A DNA stretch of 34,340 nt. Source: Clostridia bacterium (GTDB lineage: Bacteria; Bacillota_A; Clostridia; Christensenellales; Aristaeellaceae). Within the stretch, counting starts at the first letter, position 1; each line of letters starts with the position of its first letter. Shown one piece after another: positions 15,621 through 23,256 of this stretch. The position numbers were made by a program, and so were the translations under genes. The notes beneath the pieces are model-generated. The model saw only the letters and a list, made by a program, of their open reading frames with translations. It was not told where the DNA came from and searched no databases. The stretch is taken from NCBI GenBank assembly GCA_017518705.1, contig JAFWUC010000024.1, forward strand, positions 1 to 34,340, given 5' to 3'.

Positions 15621-16970
15621 ATGGGATTGAGCGTAGGATTCGCGAGAACTGACATAACGCCCCCGCTGGGGATACCGATAGGCGGTTACTACCAGCTGAG
15701 GCTTGCGCAGCAGGTGCTTGACCCGCTGGAAGTCTGCGCGCTGGCGGTGTCGGACGGAAGCACGACCGTGCTCGTGTACAGCGTCGATCTGCTCGAACTG
15801 AAAAACGAGTTCTGCCAGCCGATAATAAACTTCATATCAGAAGAGCTTGGTCTTGGCAGGGAGCGGATCTTCATAGCCTGCACGCACACCCACACCGGTC
15901 CGCAGCTGGACGGTGACGCCGCGCCGGAACTCAGGCAGGAGTATTTCACATTCCTCAGGCGCAGGCTGGCGGACGCGGGGCGCATGGCGCTTGACGATAT
16001 GAAGCCCGCCCGTCTCGGCTTCGGAACGGCGCACGCGCCGAACATCGCCTTCATACGCCGCTACCGGATGAAAGACGGCGACATACACACGAATCCCGGC
16101 ATAAACAATCCCGACGTGGTGTGCCCCGTGGGCGAAGTCGACGACACGGTAAGCGTGGTGCGTTTTGACCGGACAGGCGCGGACAGCGTCGTCATCGCGC
16201 ATTTTGCGGTGCATCCCGACACGATAGGCGGCTGCGTGATCTCCGCGGACTGGCCGGGCTTCGCCAGGCGCACGCTCGAAAAAACGCTGGACGGCGTCAA
16301 GTGCATGGTATTGAACGGCGCCATAGGAGACGTGAACCACGTGAACACCCGCCCTGAGGGCGGCGCGCTCAACGACCTTAAAATGGACTTTGACGACTGC
16401 ATGCGGGGCTACGGCCACTCCCGCCACATGGGCAGGGTGATCGCCGGGGCGGTCTTGCAAATCTTCGACAAAGTCGAATACAGCGAATGCGCGGACGTTG
16501 GGGCTGCCGGGGACGTCGTCTTCTGTCCCTCCAACCGGCCCGCGCCCGAAGAGCTCCCGGAAGCGAGACGCATCTGCCGGCTCCACGCTTCGGGTCGGGA
16601 TTCCGAGCTGCCGTTTGCCGGCATGCAGCTCACCACCGTCGTGGCGGAAGCCGAACGCATGCTGGAGCTGGAAAACGGGCCGGACGGCTTCGAACTGCTT
16701 ATCAGCGCCGTCAGGTTCGGGCCCGTAGCGCTGGCGGGGATACCCGGCGAACCCTTTGCGCAGACCGGGCGGGAGATCAAAGCCGCTGCCAGACGCGGCC
16801 TTGTCCTCCCCTGCTGCTGCGTGAACGGGTATTCCAACTATTTCCCCCTCGCCAAGGACTACCTTGAAGGCGGTTACGAGGCGCGCTCCAGTCTGTTCAG
16901 GGCGGGAGTCGCCGAAACGATCAGAGACAAGACCCTTGAGCTGCTCAGGACGATAGGAATCGAGGATTGA
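15621..16970 (+). CDS. neutral/alkaline ceramidase N-terminal-domain-like protein
   Basis: The 449-residue protein begins GFARTDITPPLGIPIGGY and has CTHTHTGPQ (87-95) and a later HFAVHPDTIGG block, the Zn-binding signature of the neutral/alkaline non-lysosomal ceramidase N-terminal family. In bacterial sugar loci such proteins are stand-alone, lacking the ceramidase C-terminal domain, and their true substrates are mostly unknown. The start is the ATG at 15621, with AGGAAAGG 11 bases upstream; the GTG at 15612 is too close to that site. No signal peptide is visible, so true ceramidase activity on lipids is unlikely, and amide or ester hydrolysis on a sugar derivative is a plausible alternative. 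Neighbours are GH4 and an SDR. Confidence 0.85.
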   Translation: MGLSVGFARTDITPPLGIPIGGYYQLRLAQQVLDPLEVCALAVSDGSTTVLVYSVDLLELKNEFCQPIINFISEELGLGRERIFIACTHTHTGPQLDGDAAPELRQEYFTFLRRRLADAGRMALDDMKPARLGFGTAHAPNIAFIRRYRMKDGDIHTNPGINNPDVVCPVGEVDDTVSVVRFDRTGADSVVIAHFAVHPDTIGGCVISADWPGFARRTLEKTLDGVKCMVLNGAIGDVNHVNTRPEGGALNDLKMDFDDCMRGYGHSRHMGRVIAGAVLQIFDKVEYSECADVGAAGDVVFCPSNRPAPEELPEARRICRLHASGRDSELPFAGMQLTTVVAEAERMLELENGPDGFELLISAVRFGPVALAGIPGEPFAQTGREIKAAARRGLVLPCCCVNGYSNYFPLAKDYLEGGYEARSSLFRAGVAETIRDKTLELLRTIGIED

Positions 16971-16974
16971 TAAA

Positions 16975-17979
16975 ATGAACGAAACTCAGCTTAACGAAAT
17001 GCTGTCCCGCCCCTCCGAGGCGCTCAAAAAGGATCTGCTGAGCCTCCGCGGCGACGTGATGATCATAGGCGCGGGCGGCAAAATGGGGCCCACCCTCTCC
17101 GTAATGGCGAAGCGGGCGCTGGGAAACAGCGCGAACGTGATCGCCGTGTCCCGCTTTTCCGACCCCGAAGCGCGCAGGCTGCTTGCCGACGCGGGCGTCC
17201 AAATGCTGTCCTGCGAGCTCACTGACCCGGACGAGGTCTCAAAGCTGCCTGAGTGCGAAAACATAGTGTTCATGGCGGGGCGCAAGTTCGGCACTTCCCG
17301 GGGCGCGTGCGAGACCTGGGAGATGAACACGGTGGTGCCCGCCATAGTCACAAAGCACTTCGGTCCAGCGCGCTACACGGTGTTCTCCACCAGCAACGTA
17401 TACCCGTTTTCCGGGCCCGAAGACGGCGGCTGCACCGAGGACGTCACCCCGGCTCCCGTGGGCGAATACGCGTCCAGCTGCCTGGGGCGCGAGCGCGTGT
17501 TCGAATACGCCGCCGCGCACTACGGCGCAAAGGTACTTAAGTTCCGCTTAAGCTATGCCATAGACCTCAGATACGGTATACTCAACGACCTGTGCCAGTG
17601 GATCCTGGCGTCAAAGCCCGTCCCCCTGGGCGTGCCCGCGTTCAACTGCGTGTGGCAGCGCTATGCCAATGAGGCGGCGTTAAGAGCCCTGCTGCTCGCG
17701 GACGAAAGCTGCCCCGCGCTGAACGTGACGGGCCCCGAAACGGTCAGCGTAAAGCAGGCCGCAAAAAAGCTGGCCGGACTGCTGGGCAGGGAAGTCACGT
17801 TCGCCGAGGAGACCGGCGACAAAGGCATACTGTGCAATTCCCAGAAATGCATGGGCGCCTTCGGCTACCCGGACGTGTCCCTGGACGAACTGATGCGCAT
17901 GCAGGCCGATTGGATACTGGATGGCGGGCGCAACCTGAACAAGCCCACCCACTTTGAGGAGCAGAAAGGAAACTTCTGA
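16975..17979 (+). CDS. NAD-dependent epimerase/dehydratase-family (extended SDR) protein lacking the catalytic Lys
   Basis: The 334-residue protein has the nucleotide-binding turn IGAGGKMG (31-38) of SDR/epimerase proteins, FMAGRKFGT near 99-107, the STSNVYP substrate-side strand (138-144) and a Tyr-containing EYASSCLGRE block. The usual YxxxK active-site pair is Y165 and, at the Lys position, Cys169; Arg172 is close by. The enzyme may use a different proton relay or may not be an oxidoreductase of the classical kind. The ATG at 16975 lies four bases after the previous stop, with GAGG nine bases upstream. It may act on uronate products, for example as a uronate-type dehydrogenase or epimerase, but the missing Lys makes the activity uncertain. 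Confidence 0.85.
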   Translation: MNETQLNEMLSRPSEALKKDLLSLRGDVMIIGAGGKMGPTLSVMAKRALGNSANVIAVSRFSDPEARRLLADAGVQMLSCELTDPDEVSKLPECENIVFMAGRKFGTSRGACETWEMNTVVPAIVTKHFGPARYTVFSTSNVYPFSGPEDGGCTEDVTPAPVGEYASSCLGRERVFEYAAAHYGAKVLKFRLSYAIDLRYGILNDLCQWILASKPVPLGVPAFNCVWQRYANEAALRALLLADESCPALNVTGPETVSVKQAAKKLAGLLGREVTFAEETGDKGILCNSQKCMGAFGYPDVSLDELMRMQADWILDGGRNLNKPTHFEEQKGNF

Positions 17980-19028
17980 TGGATACCACCGCGTACAAGC
18001 TTTTGATGAAGGGCGCGTTCATACCCGCCATGCCCCTGGTGCTGAATAAAGACAGGCAGTTCGACGAGGCGAAACAGCGCCGGCTGATCCGCTACTATAT
18101 GGAAAGCGGCGCGGACGGGCTGGCCGTGGGCGTGCATACCACCCAGTTCGCTATCAGGAAGCCCGAGATCGGGCTGTTCGAAAAGGTGCTGCAGGTCTCG
18201 ATAGACGAAATGCGCGCCTACAGCGCCGAAAAAGGAAGACCCGTTCTCGCCGTCGCGGGTGTGTGCGGCGAAACGCCACAGGCGCTTAGCGAAGCCAAAA
18301 CGGCGAAACGTCTGGGCTACGATATAGCGCTGTTAAGTCCCGGCGGGCTCAGCCATCTAAGCGAAGCAGAAATGGTCGCGCGCACCCGCGCCGTGGCCGA
18401 GATCATGGACGTGATGGGCTTTTATCTGCAGGTAGCCGTGGGCGGAAGGGCGTTTTCATACGACTACTGGCGGCAGGTCTGCACTATCGAGGGCGTGAAG
18501 GCCATCAAGTGCGCCGCCTTCGACAGGTACCGCACCGTGGACGTGGCAAGGGCCATAGCTTACGCGGATCACGAGATCGCACTGTATACCGGCAACGACG
18601 ACAACATAGTCATCGATCTGATCACCCGCTACCGCTTCGGTTACGGCGAAAACGAAAAGACCGTCACCACCCGGGGCGGGCTGCTGGGCCACTGGTGCGC
18701 CTGGACGCACACGGCCGTACAGCTTTTCAGGCAGATCAAGGCGCTGCCGGAAGATCAGGCGGTGCCCTGGGAACTGCTGGAGCTCGCCGCGGCGGTAACG
18801 GACGTGAACGGCGCGTTTTTCGACGCGCACAACCGTTTCGGCGGCTGTATCGCCGGAATGCACGAAGTGCTCAGGCGGCAGGGGCTCATGGACGGCGTCT
18901 GGTGCCTCGATCCCGCCGAAGGTCTGGGCGAAAGCCAGGCGGATGAGATAACGCGTGTATACGAGATGTACCCCCGACTAAACGACGACGCGTTCGTGAA
19001 GCGTTTCCTCGAAAACTACTCCGCATAA
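17979..19028 (+). CDS. dihydrodipicolinate synthase/N-acetylneuraminate lyase-family aldolase
   Basis: The 349-residue protein is a class I aldolase of the DHDPS/NAL superfamily. GFYLQVAVGG (147-156) carries the supporting Tyr149 and GVKAIKCAAFDRY (172-184) the Schiff-base Lys (Lys177 by position). It is longer than the usual 290-300 residues because of a C-terminal extension. Members of this family cleave 2-keto-3-deoxy sugar acids such as KDG, sialic acid and 5-keto-4-deoxy-glucarate, so a keto-deoxy-acid product of uronate breakdown is the likely substrate. The start ATG shares one base with the previous stop (TGATG), giving tight coupling with the SDR gene. No direct evidence selects the exact substrate. 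Confidence 0.87.
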   Translation: MDTTAYKLLMKGAFIPAMPLVLNKDRQFDEAKQRRLIRYYMESGADGLAVGVHTTQFAIRKPEIGLFEKVLQVSIDEMRAYSAEKGRPVLAVAGVCGETPQALSEAKTAKRLGYDIALLSPGGLSHLSEAEMVARTRAVAEIMDVMGFYLQVAVGGRAFSYDYWRQVCTIEGVKAIKCAAFDRYRTVDVARAIAYADHEIALYTGNDDNIVIDLITRYRFGYGENEKTVTTRGGLLGHWCAWTHTAVQLFRQIKALPEDQAVPWELLELAAAVTDVNGAFFDAHNRFGGCIAGMHEVLRRQGLMDGVWCLDPAEGLGESQADEITRVYEMYPRLNDDAFVKRFLENYSA

Positions 19029-19059
19029 CGACAAACAAACCGCGTTTGGGAGGTAAAGC

Positions 19060-20082
19060 ATGGCTCTGACCATATTCGATCCCCGTGAAGAGATGCTCAG
19101 GCGCATGAGCGAAAACACATTTGCCGGCCGCATACGGCCCGGCGAGGACGTAAACGTCTGGCAGGCTGCCGCCCGGCGCAAGCTGGAAAAGCTGCTGGAT
19201 CTGCCGTTCGAGCAGGTCGATCCCCGTCCGGAGATCTGCTGGACGCGGGAAAGGGAATACTGCACCGAGACCCGTATCATCCTATATTCCGAAAAGGACG
19301 TGCGCGTGCCCTGCCACCTGCTCCTTCCCAAAAACGAAGGCCGCAGCCTGCCGCTCATGGTGTGCCTGCAGGGCCATTCCACCGGCATGCACATATCTCT
19401 GGGCGTGCCGCGGTTCCCCGGCGACCAGGAGGATATAGACGGCGACCGGGACTTCGCCGTCCAGGCCGTAAAGCGGGGCTACGCGGCGCTGGCCGTGGAG
19501 CAAAGGGGCTTCGGTGAGAGCGGCGGCACCGAGAAGGGGCCGGACTGCTTCCAGCCCGCAGTACAGGCGCTCATGCTGGGGCGGACGCTGATAGGCGAAA
19601 GGTGCTGGGACATCCAGTGCGCGCTGGAGACCGTGTTTGACTTATTCCCCGTTATAGACAGCTCAAGGGTCGCCCTGATGGGCAATTCCGGCGGCGGCAC
19701 CACCACCTTCTACGCGGCGGCGCTGTATCCGTTTATCGGCGCTGCCATGCCTTCCTGCGCGTTCTCCGGCTATCTGCCCTCCATCGGCGCCCAGAAACAC
19801 TGCATCTGCAACTATATACCGGGCATAATGAAGGAATTCGACATGGCGGAACTGGCGGGACTTATCGCTCCCCGCCCGCTGGTTATAGTGAGCGGCCAGC
19901 ACGACGGCATATTCCCCGTCGACTCCGCGAAGGAACAGTTTTCCATCGCCCGCTCAGGTTACTACGCTCCCCTCGGCGCGGGCGACCGCATACGCCACGT
20001 GATAGGCGCCCAGGGCCACCGCTTCTATGCCAAGGAAGCCTGGCCGGTATTCGAAGAACTGGCCGGGTGGGACAAAGCGTAA
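19060..20082 (+). CDS. alpha/beta hydrolase (Abhydrolase_7 / acetyl-esterase-like)
   Basis: The 340-residue protein has the full catalytic set of a serine esterase: GNSGGG (208-213, Ser210), SGQHDGIFPV (Asp282) and GAQGHRFY (His320), with AVEQRGFGES near 145. This is the pattern of bacterial alpha/beta hydrolases often annotated as dienelactone hydrolase or acetyl xylan esterase. No signal peptide is present. GGGAGG sits about seven bases before the ATG. It follows the aldolase by 31 bases and is followed one base after its stop by the UroD-like gene. With the other esterase-like genes it implies a heavily esterified substrate; which ester it cleaves is unknown. Confidence 0.85.
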   Translation: MALTIFDPREEMLRRMSENTFAGRIRPGEDVNVWQAAARRKLEKLLDLPFEQVDPRPEICWTREREYCTETRIILYSEKDVRVPCHLLLPKNEGRSLPLMVCLQGHSTGMHISLGVPRFPGDQEDIDGDRDFAVQAVKRGYAALAVEQRGFGESGGTEKGPDCFQPAVQALMLGRTLIGERCWDIQCALETVFDLFPVIDSSRVALMGNSGGGTTTFYAAALYPFIGAAMPSCAFSGYLPSIGAQKHCICNYIPGIMKEFDMAELAGLIAPRPLVIVSGQHDGIFPVDSAKEQFSIARSGYYAPLGAGDRIRHVIGAQGHRFYAKEAWPVFEELAGWDKA

Positions 20083-20083
20083 C

Positions 20084-21139
20084 ATGACGCCTTCCGAGCG
20101 CGTCAGGGCAGTGTATCACCGCGAATCCCCGGATTACGTGCCCTTCACCATATACGAGACCAAGGTCGCGGGCCGTCCGTATGAGCGGGAGCTGATGGAC
20201 CTTGGCATATGCTGCATCAGGCGGTTGGAATCCTTCCGTATAGTGCAGGAAGGCGAGGTCACAGTTGAGAAGACCCGGACCGACCTGCCGGGCGGCCATT
20301 ACATCCTGCGCAGCGTCACCCACACCCCTTTCGGAGACCTTAGCAAGACCGAGGAGTACGACGCCATCACCGCCTGGACGAGCGAGTATCCGTTCAAGGA
20401 CGAAAGCGATTACGAAAAGCTGTGTTACCTCTTTGACAACCAAAGGGCCGTGCCGCGCTATGACGCGCTGACCGCCGACTGCGAAGAGGACACTAAAAAA
20501 GGCAGCGTGCTGGTGCGCACGCACCTTCCGCACGAACCGGTCTCGGACCTGCTCGGCTATATCATGGGTCCGGAGACCTGGTGCTACGAGTGGATGGACA
20601 ACCGGGACAAGCTGCTTGAGCTGACAGAGCATATGCGCCGGGCGTACGCCCAGACGTATCCGATCACCGCGAACGATCCGTTTGAGATAGTGAACCAGGG
20701 CGGCAATCCCACCCCCGAGATCATAGGGCGCGCAGGCTACAGGACCTTCTACATGCGGGAATACGAGGACGCCTACCGCTTTATCCACCCCGCCGGCAAA
20801 CTGCTGGGCACCCACCTGGACGCCTGCAACGGCCCGATAATGGACCTGATCGCCGAAGCAAAGCTGGATTATATCGAAGCCTACGACCCTGTCATGAGCC
20901 CGGGCGTATACGAGGCGACGCGGATATTCGGCGACAAGCTGCTTTCGCTGCACTTTCCCTCCGCCTGGCAGCTCCACGACGAAAAGCAGATTGCGAAGGA
21001 CACCATCGGCTTGATAGAAGCCGCAAAGGATCCCCGCAGGCTCATAATCGGCATAACCGAGGACGCGCCCATGGACCGCTATGTGCCGATAGTGCGGGGC
21101 ATAATGGCCGGGATCAGGGAATTCGGTCCCCTTAAATAA
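20084..21139 (+). CDS. uroporphyrinogen decarboxylase-like protein (UroD/MtaA/CmuA superfamily)
   Basis: The 351-residue protein begins MTPSERVRAVYHRESPDYVP, the typical N-terminus of UroD-like methyltransferases. It has GTHLDACNG (242-250) where the Zn-type His-x-Cys motif of corrinoid methyltransferases lies, but here His244 and Cys248 are four residues apart. The Arg-rich haem-substrate loop of true UroD is not evident and no other haem or corrinoid gene is nearby. The ATG at 20084 comes one base after the preceding stop. Members of this superfamily occur in sugar loci with unknown roles. A methyl transfer role or a plain lyase/decarboxylase role on a sugar acid are both possible. Confidence 0.8.
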   Translation: MTPSERVRAVYHRESPDYVPFTIYETKVAGRPYERELMDLGICCIRRLESFRIVQEGEVTVEKTRTDLPGGHYILRSVTHTPFGDLSKTEEYDAITAWTSEYPFKDESDYEKLCYLFDNQRAVPRYDALTADCEEDTKKGSVLVRTHLPHEPVSDLLGYIMGPETWCYEWMDNRDKLLELTEHMRRAYAQTYPITANDPFEIVNQGGNPTPEIIGRAGYRTFYMREYEDAYRFIHPAGKLLGTHLDACNGPIMDLIAEAKLDYIEAYDPVMSPGVYEATRIFGDKLLSLHFPSAWQLHDEKQIAKDTIGLIEAAKDPRRLIIGITEDAPMDRYVPIVRGIMAGIREFGPLK

Positions 21140-21160
21140 ACACTGCCAGGAGGTCACGAT

Positions 21161-22027
21161 ATGGCCGAGCTCAGCCCGTTTTTGAAAGACTGCGCGGCTT
21201 TCGCAAAAGAAAAAGCACCAAGCGTCATCCGCGTTTCCGAAGCATACGGAAACGGTGAAGTCGTTACCGCCGAACTTCTGCCCGTAAGCCCCTGCCAGAA
21301 CGTGTACTCCGTGGCCAAGACCTTCACCATGACGTGGATCGGCCTGCTGTACGACAAGGGACTGCTTAAGCTTGACGAGAAGGTATGCGACATCCTTTCG
21401 GACGAGCTGCCCGAAAGCGGCATGGACGAAAGGTGGCGCTCTTCCACCGTGGAAATGGCGCTCACCCACCGTCTCGGGCTGCCGGGCGGCTTTCTGGACA
21501 TAGACGTCAAGCCCTCCTGGGAGTTCACGGACGACTTTTTAAGGTATCTGTTTACTTATCCACTGGCGTATGAGCCGGGCAAAGAGGACCGCTACTCCGA
21601 CGGGGCGTACTACCTGCTGTCCCGCATAGCGGAAAAGAAAGCCGGCATGAAGCTGGACGACTTCCTCTGGAAGGAAATGCTCACAAAGCTGGGGGTCCGG
21701 GAGCTCGCCTGGAGCCATTGCCCGCAGGGGCATCCGATCGGCGCCACCGGGCTGTACGTCCATTCGTCCGACATGGCCAAACTCGGCCTTGTATACCTGA
21801 ACAAGGGGCTTTACAAGGGCAAACGGATACTGTCCGAAGAATGGACCGCCCTGGCGGTATCCCGCGAATTCGCCCTTAACCGTTACGGGCGGAAAGGCAC
21901 TTACGGAAAAGGCGGCATGTACGGGCAGGAGCTGCTGGTCGTGCCTTATCAGGACAGGGTCATCGCGATCCAGTCCTTCAGCGAAACATCCGAAGAATTC
22001 AACGCTTTTGTGGGGAGGAGCTTATGA
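21161..22027 (+). CDS. short beta-lactamase-fold serine hydrolase
   Basis: The 288-residue protein has YSVAKTF (SxxK: Ser50, Lys53), a Tyr motif RYSDGAYYLLSRI (Tyr145, in place of YxN) and a Gly-rich KGGMYGQ strand near 259, the three landmarks of class C beta-lactamase-like hydrolases. It is shorter than usual (350-400) and lacks the C-terminal domain of the other family member at 5835-7292. AGGAGG precedes the ATG (21161). No signal peptide is seen. It overlaps the GH105 gene by four bases (ATGA), so both are made together; an intracellular esterase acting on GH105 substrates or products is the simplest reading. Confidence 0.83.
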   Translation: MAELSPFLKDCAAFAKEKAPSVIRVSEAYGNGEVVTAELLPVSPCQNVYSVAKTFTMTWIGLLYDKGLLKLDEKVCDILSDELPESGMDERWRSSTVEMALTHRLGLPGGFLDIDVKPSWEFTDDFLRYLFTYPLAYEPGKEDRYSDGAYYLLSRIAEKKAGMKLDDFLWKEMLTKLGVRELAWSHCPQGHPIGATGLYVHSSDMAKLGLVYLNKGLYKGKRILSEEWTALAVSREFALNRYGRKGTYGKGGMYGQELLVVPYQDRVIAIQSFSETSEEFNAFVGRSL

Positions 22028-23115
22028 ATACCGAGATCACCAGAGACAACATAATCGCCCTGGCGCGCCGCGCCTGCGACACGCTTATGGCGAAATTCGA
22101 CGCGCCGAAGCTGCCTCCCGTGGGTCAGTTCCACTACCATCAGGGCGTGTTCCTGTCCGGCATGTGCCAGGTGTGGAAGCTGACCGGGGACGATAAGTAC
22201 TTTGACTATATACGCAGCTGGGTGGACTCCTGCGTGCGTCCGGACGGGAACATCGTGGGCTTCAACCCCGGGCAGCTGGACGACCTGCAGCCCGGCGTGC
22301 TGCTGTTCCCCCTGTATGACCGCACCAAAGACGCGCGCTACCTCCCGGCAATGGACACGGTGGCGTACTACATGTCCCATACCGCCACCAATCCCGAGGG
22401 CGGCTTCTGGCACAAGGCCTGGTACCGCAACCAGATGTGGCTGGACGGCCTGTATATGGCTGGTCCGTTCATGACCGAATACGCGGTGCGCTACGGCCGG
22501 CCAGATATGATAGACCAGGTAGTTTTCCAGGCGAAAATGATGCGGGAAAAGACTCGTGACGACAAGACCGGGCTGTGGTACCACGCCTGGGATTACGAAA
22601 AACGCCAGCCCTGGGCCGACCCGCTCACCGGCAGGTCCCCGGAGTTCTGGGGCCGTTCCATAGGCTGGGTGCCCGTAGCGCTGCTAACGGACTGCGAGCT
22701 GCTGCCCGAAGGCGAAGCGAAAAAGGCCCTCTCCTCCCTGGCTGTGGAGCTGCTGCGCGCCCTGCTGCCCTGGCAGGACAGCGCCTCCGGCCTGTGGTAC
22801 CAGGTCGTCAACAAGGGCGATCAGCCCGAAGACTGGCTTGAGTCCTCCTGCACCTGCCTGTACGCCGCCGCCCTGTGCATGGCCGTAAGGCAAGGGTTCA
22901 TGGAAAAAGACGCGCTAAGGCCCGCCCTCAAGGCGGTAAAAGGCATTTTCGAGCGCCTGGGCGAGGATGAAAACGGCCTTTTGATAGGCAACGTATGCGT
23001 GGGCACCGGCGTGGGCGACTATCCCTTCTACTGCGCCCGCCCCACCAGCACCAACGACCTGCACGGCGTGGGCGCCTTCCTGCTCATGTGCGCGGAGGCC
23101 GCGAAAGTACTGTAA
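22024..23115 (+). CDS. GH105 unsaturated rhamnogalacturonyl/uronyl hydrolase
   Basis: The 363-residue (alpha/alpha)6 enzyme has QMWLDGLYMAGPF (137-149), in which Asp141 corresponds to the catalytic D143 of Bacillus YteR, plus GGFWHKAWY near 126-134, SPEFWGRSIGWVPVAL and the C-terminal NDLHGVGAFLLM. These are GH105 hallmarks. Such enzymes hydrate the 4,5-unsaturated galacturonate left by pectate or rhamnogalacturonan lyases and release it from the oligosaccharide. No signal peptide: it acts on imported fragments. GGAGGAG is four bases before the ATG, inside the end of the upstream gene. It is the last gene of the rightward operon and a terminator follows 20 bases later. Confidence 0.94.
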   Translation: MNTEITRDNIIALARRACDTLMAKFDAPKLPPVGQFHYHQGVFLSGMCQVWKLTGDDKYFDYIRSWVDSCVRPDGNIVGFNPGQLDDLQPGVLLFPLYDRTKDARYLPAMDTVAYYMSHTATNPEGGFWHKAWYRNQMWLDGLYMAGPFMTEYAVRYGRPDMIDQVVFQAKMMREKTRDDKTGLWYHAWDYEKRQPWADPLTGRSPEFWGRSIGWVPVALLTDCELLPEGEAKKALSSLAVELLRALLPWQDSASGLWYQVVNKGDQPEDWLESSCTCLYAAALCMAVRQGFMEKDALRPALKAVKGIFERLGEDENGLLIGNVCVGTGVGDYPFYCARPTSTNDLHGVGAFLLMCAEAAKVL

Positions 23116-23135
23116 ACCGAATATCCTGATTATCG

Positions 23136-23169
23136 CGGCAGACGGCTCTCGCACCGTCTGCCGTTTTTT
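23136..23169 (+). terminator. intrinsic terminator of the ten-gene rightward operon
   Basis: CGGCAGACGG (23136-23145) pairs with CCGTCTGCCG (23154-23163) around an eight-base loop and is followed by six Ts (23164-23169). It starts 20 bases past the GH105 stop codon. Confidence 0.93.
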
Positions 23170-23170
23170 G

Positions 23171-23190
23171 CGCCCGCCGCCGCGCGGGCG
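23171..23190. repeat. GC-rich inverted repeat abutting the second importer promoter
   Basis: CGCCCGC (23171-23177) and GCGGGCG (23184-23190) are perfect 7-bp inverted arms with a 6-base spacer, ending two bases before the -35 hexamer at 23193. No T run follows, so it is not a terminator. It could be a regulator site or a structural leftover. Confidence 0.45.
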
Positions 23191-23192
23191 GC

Positions 23193-23221
23193 TTGACTTT
23201 ACATTGTCTTAATGCTATACT
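23193..23221 (+). promoter_or_regulatory. sigma-A promoter of the second ABC importer operon
   Basis: TTGACT (23193-23198) and TATACT (23216-23221) are separated by 17 bases. Transcription would start near 23228, about 29 bases before the ATG at 23257. A 13-bp palindrome (ATATT ATA AATAT, 23229-23241) covers the start point and may be an operator. Confidence 0.85.
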
Positions 23222-23228
23222 TTAACCG

Positions 23229-23241
23229 ATATTATAAATAT
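23229..23241. promoter_or_regulatory. palindrome at the transcription start of the second importer
   Basis: ATATT-ATA-AATAT is a perfect inverted repeat at the predicted +1. Its AT-rich composition makes chance fairly likely; position is the main argument for an operator. Confidence 0.3.
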
Positions 23242-23256
23242 ACAGGGGGACAATTT

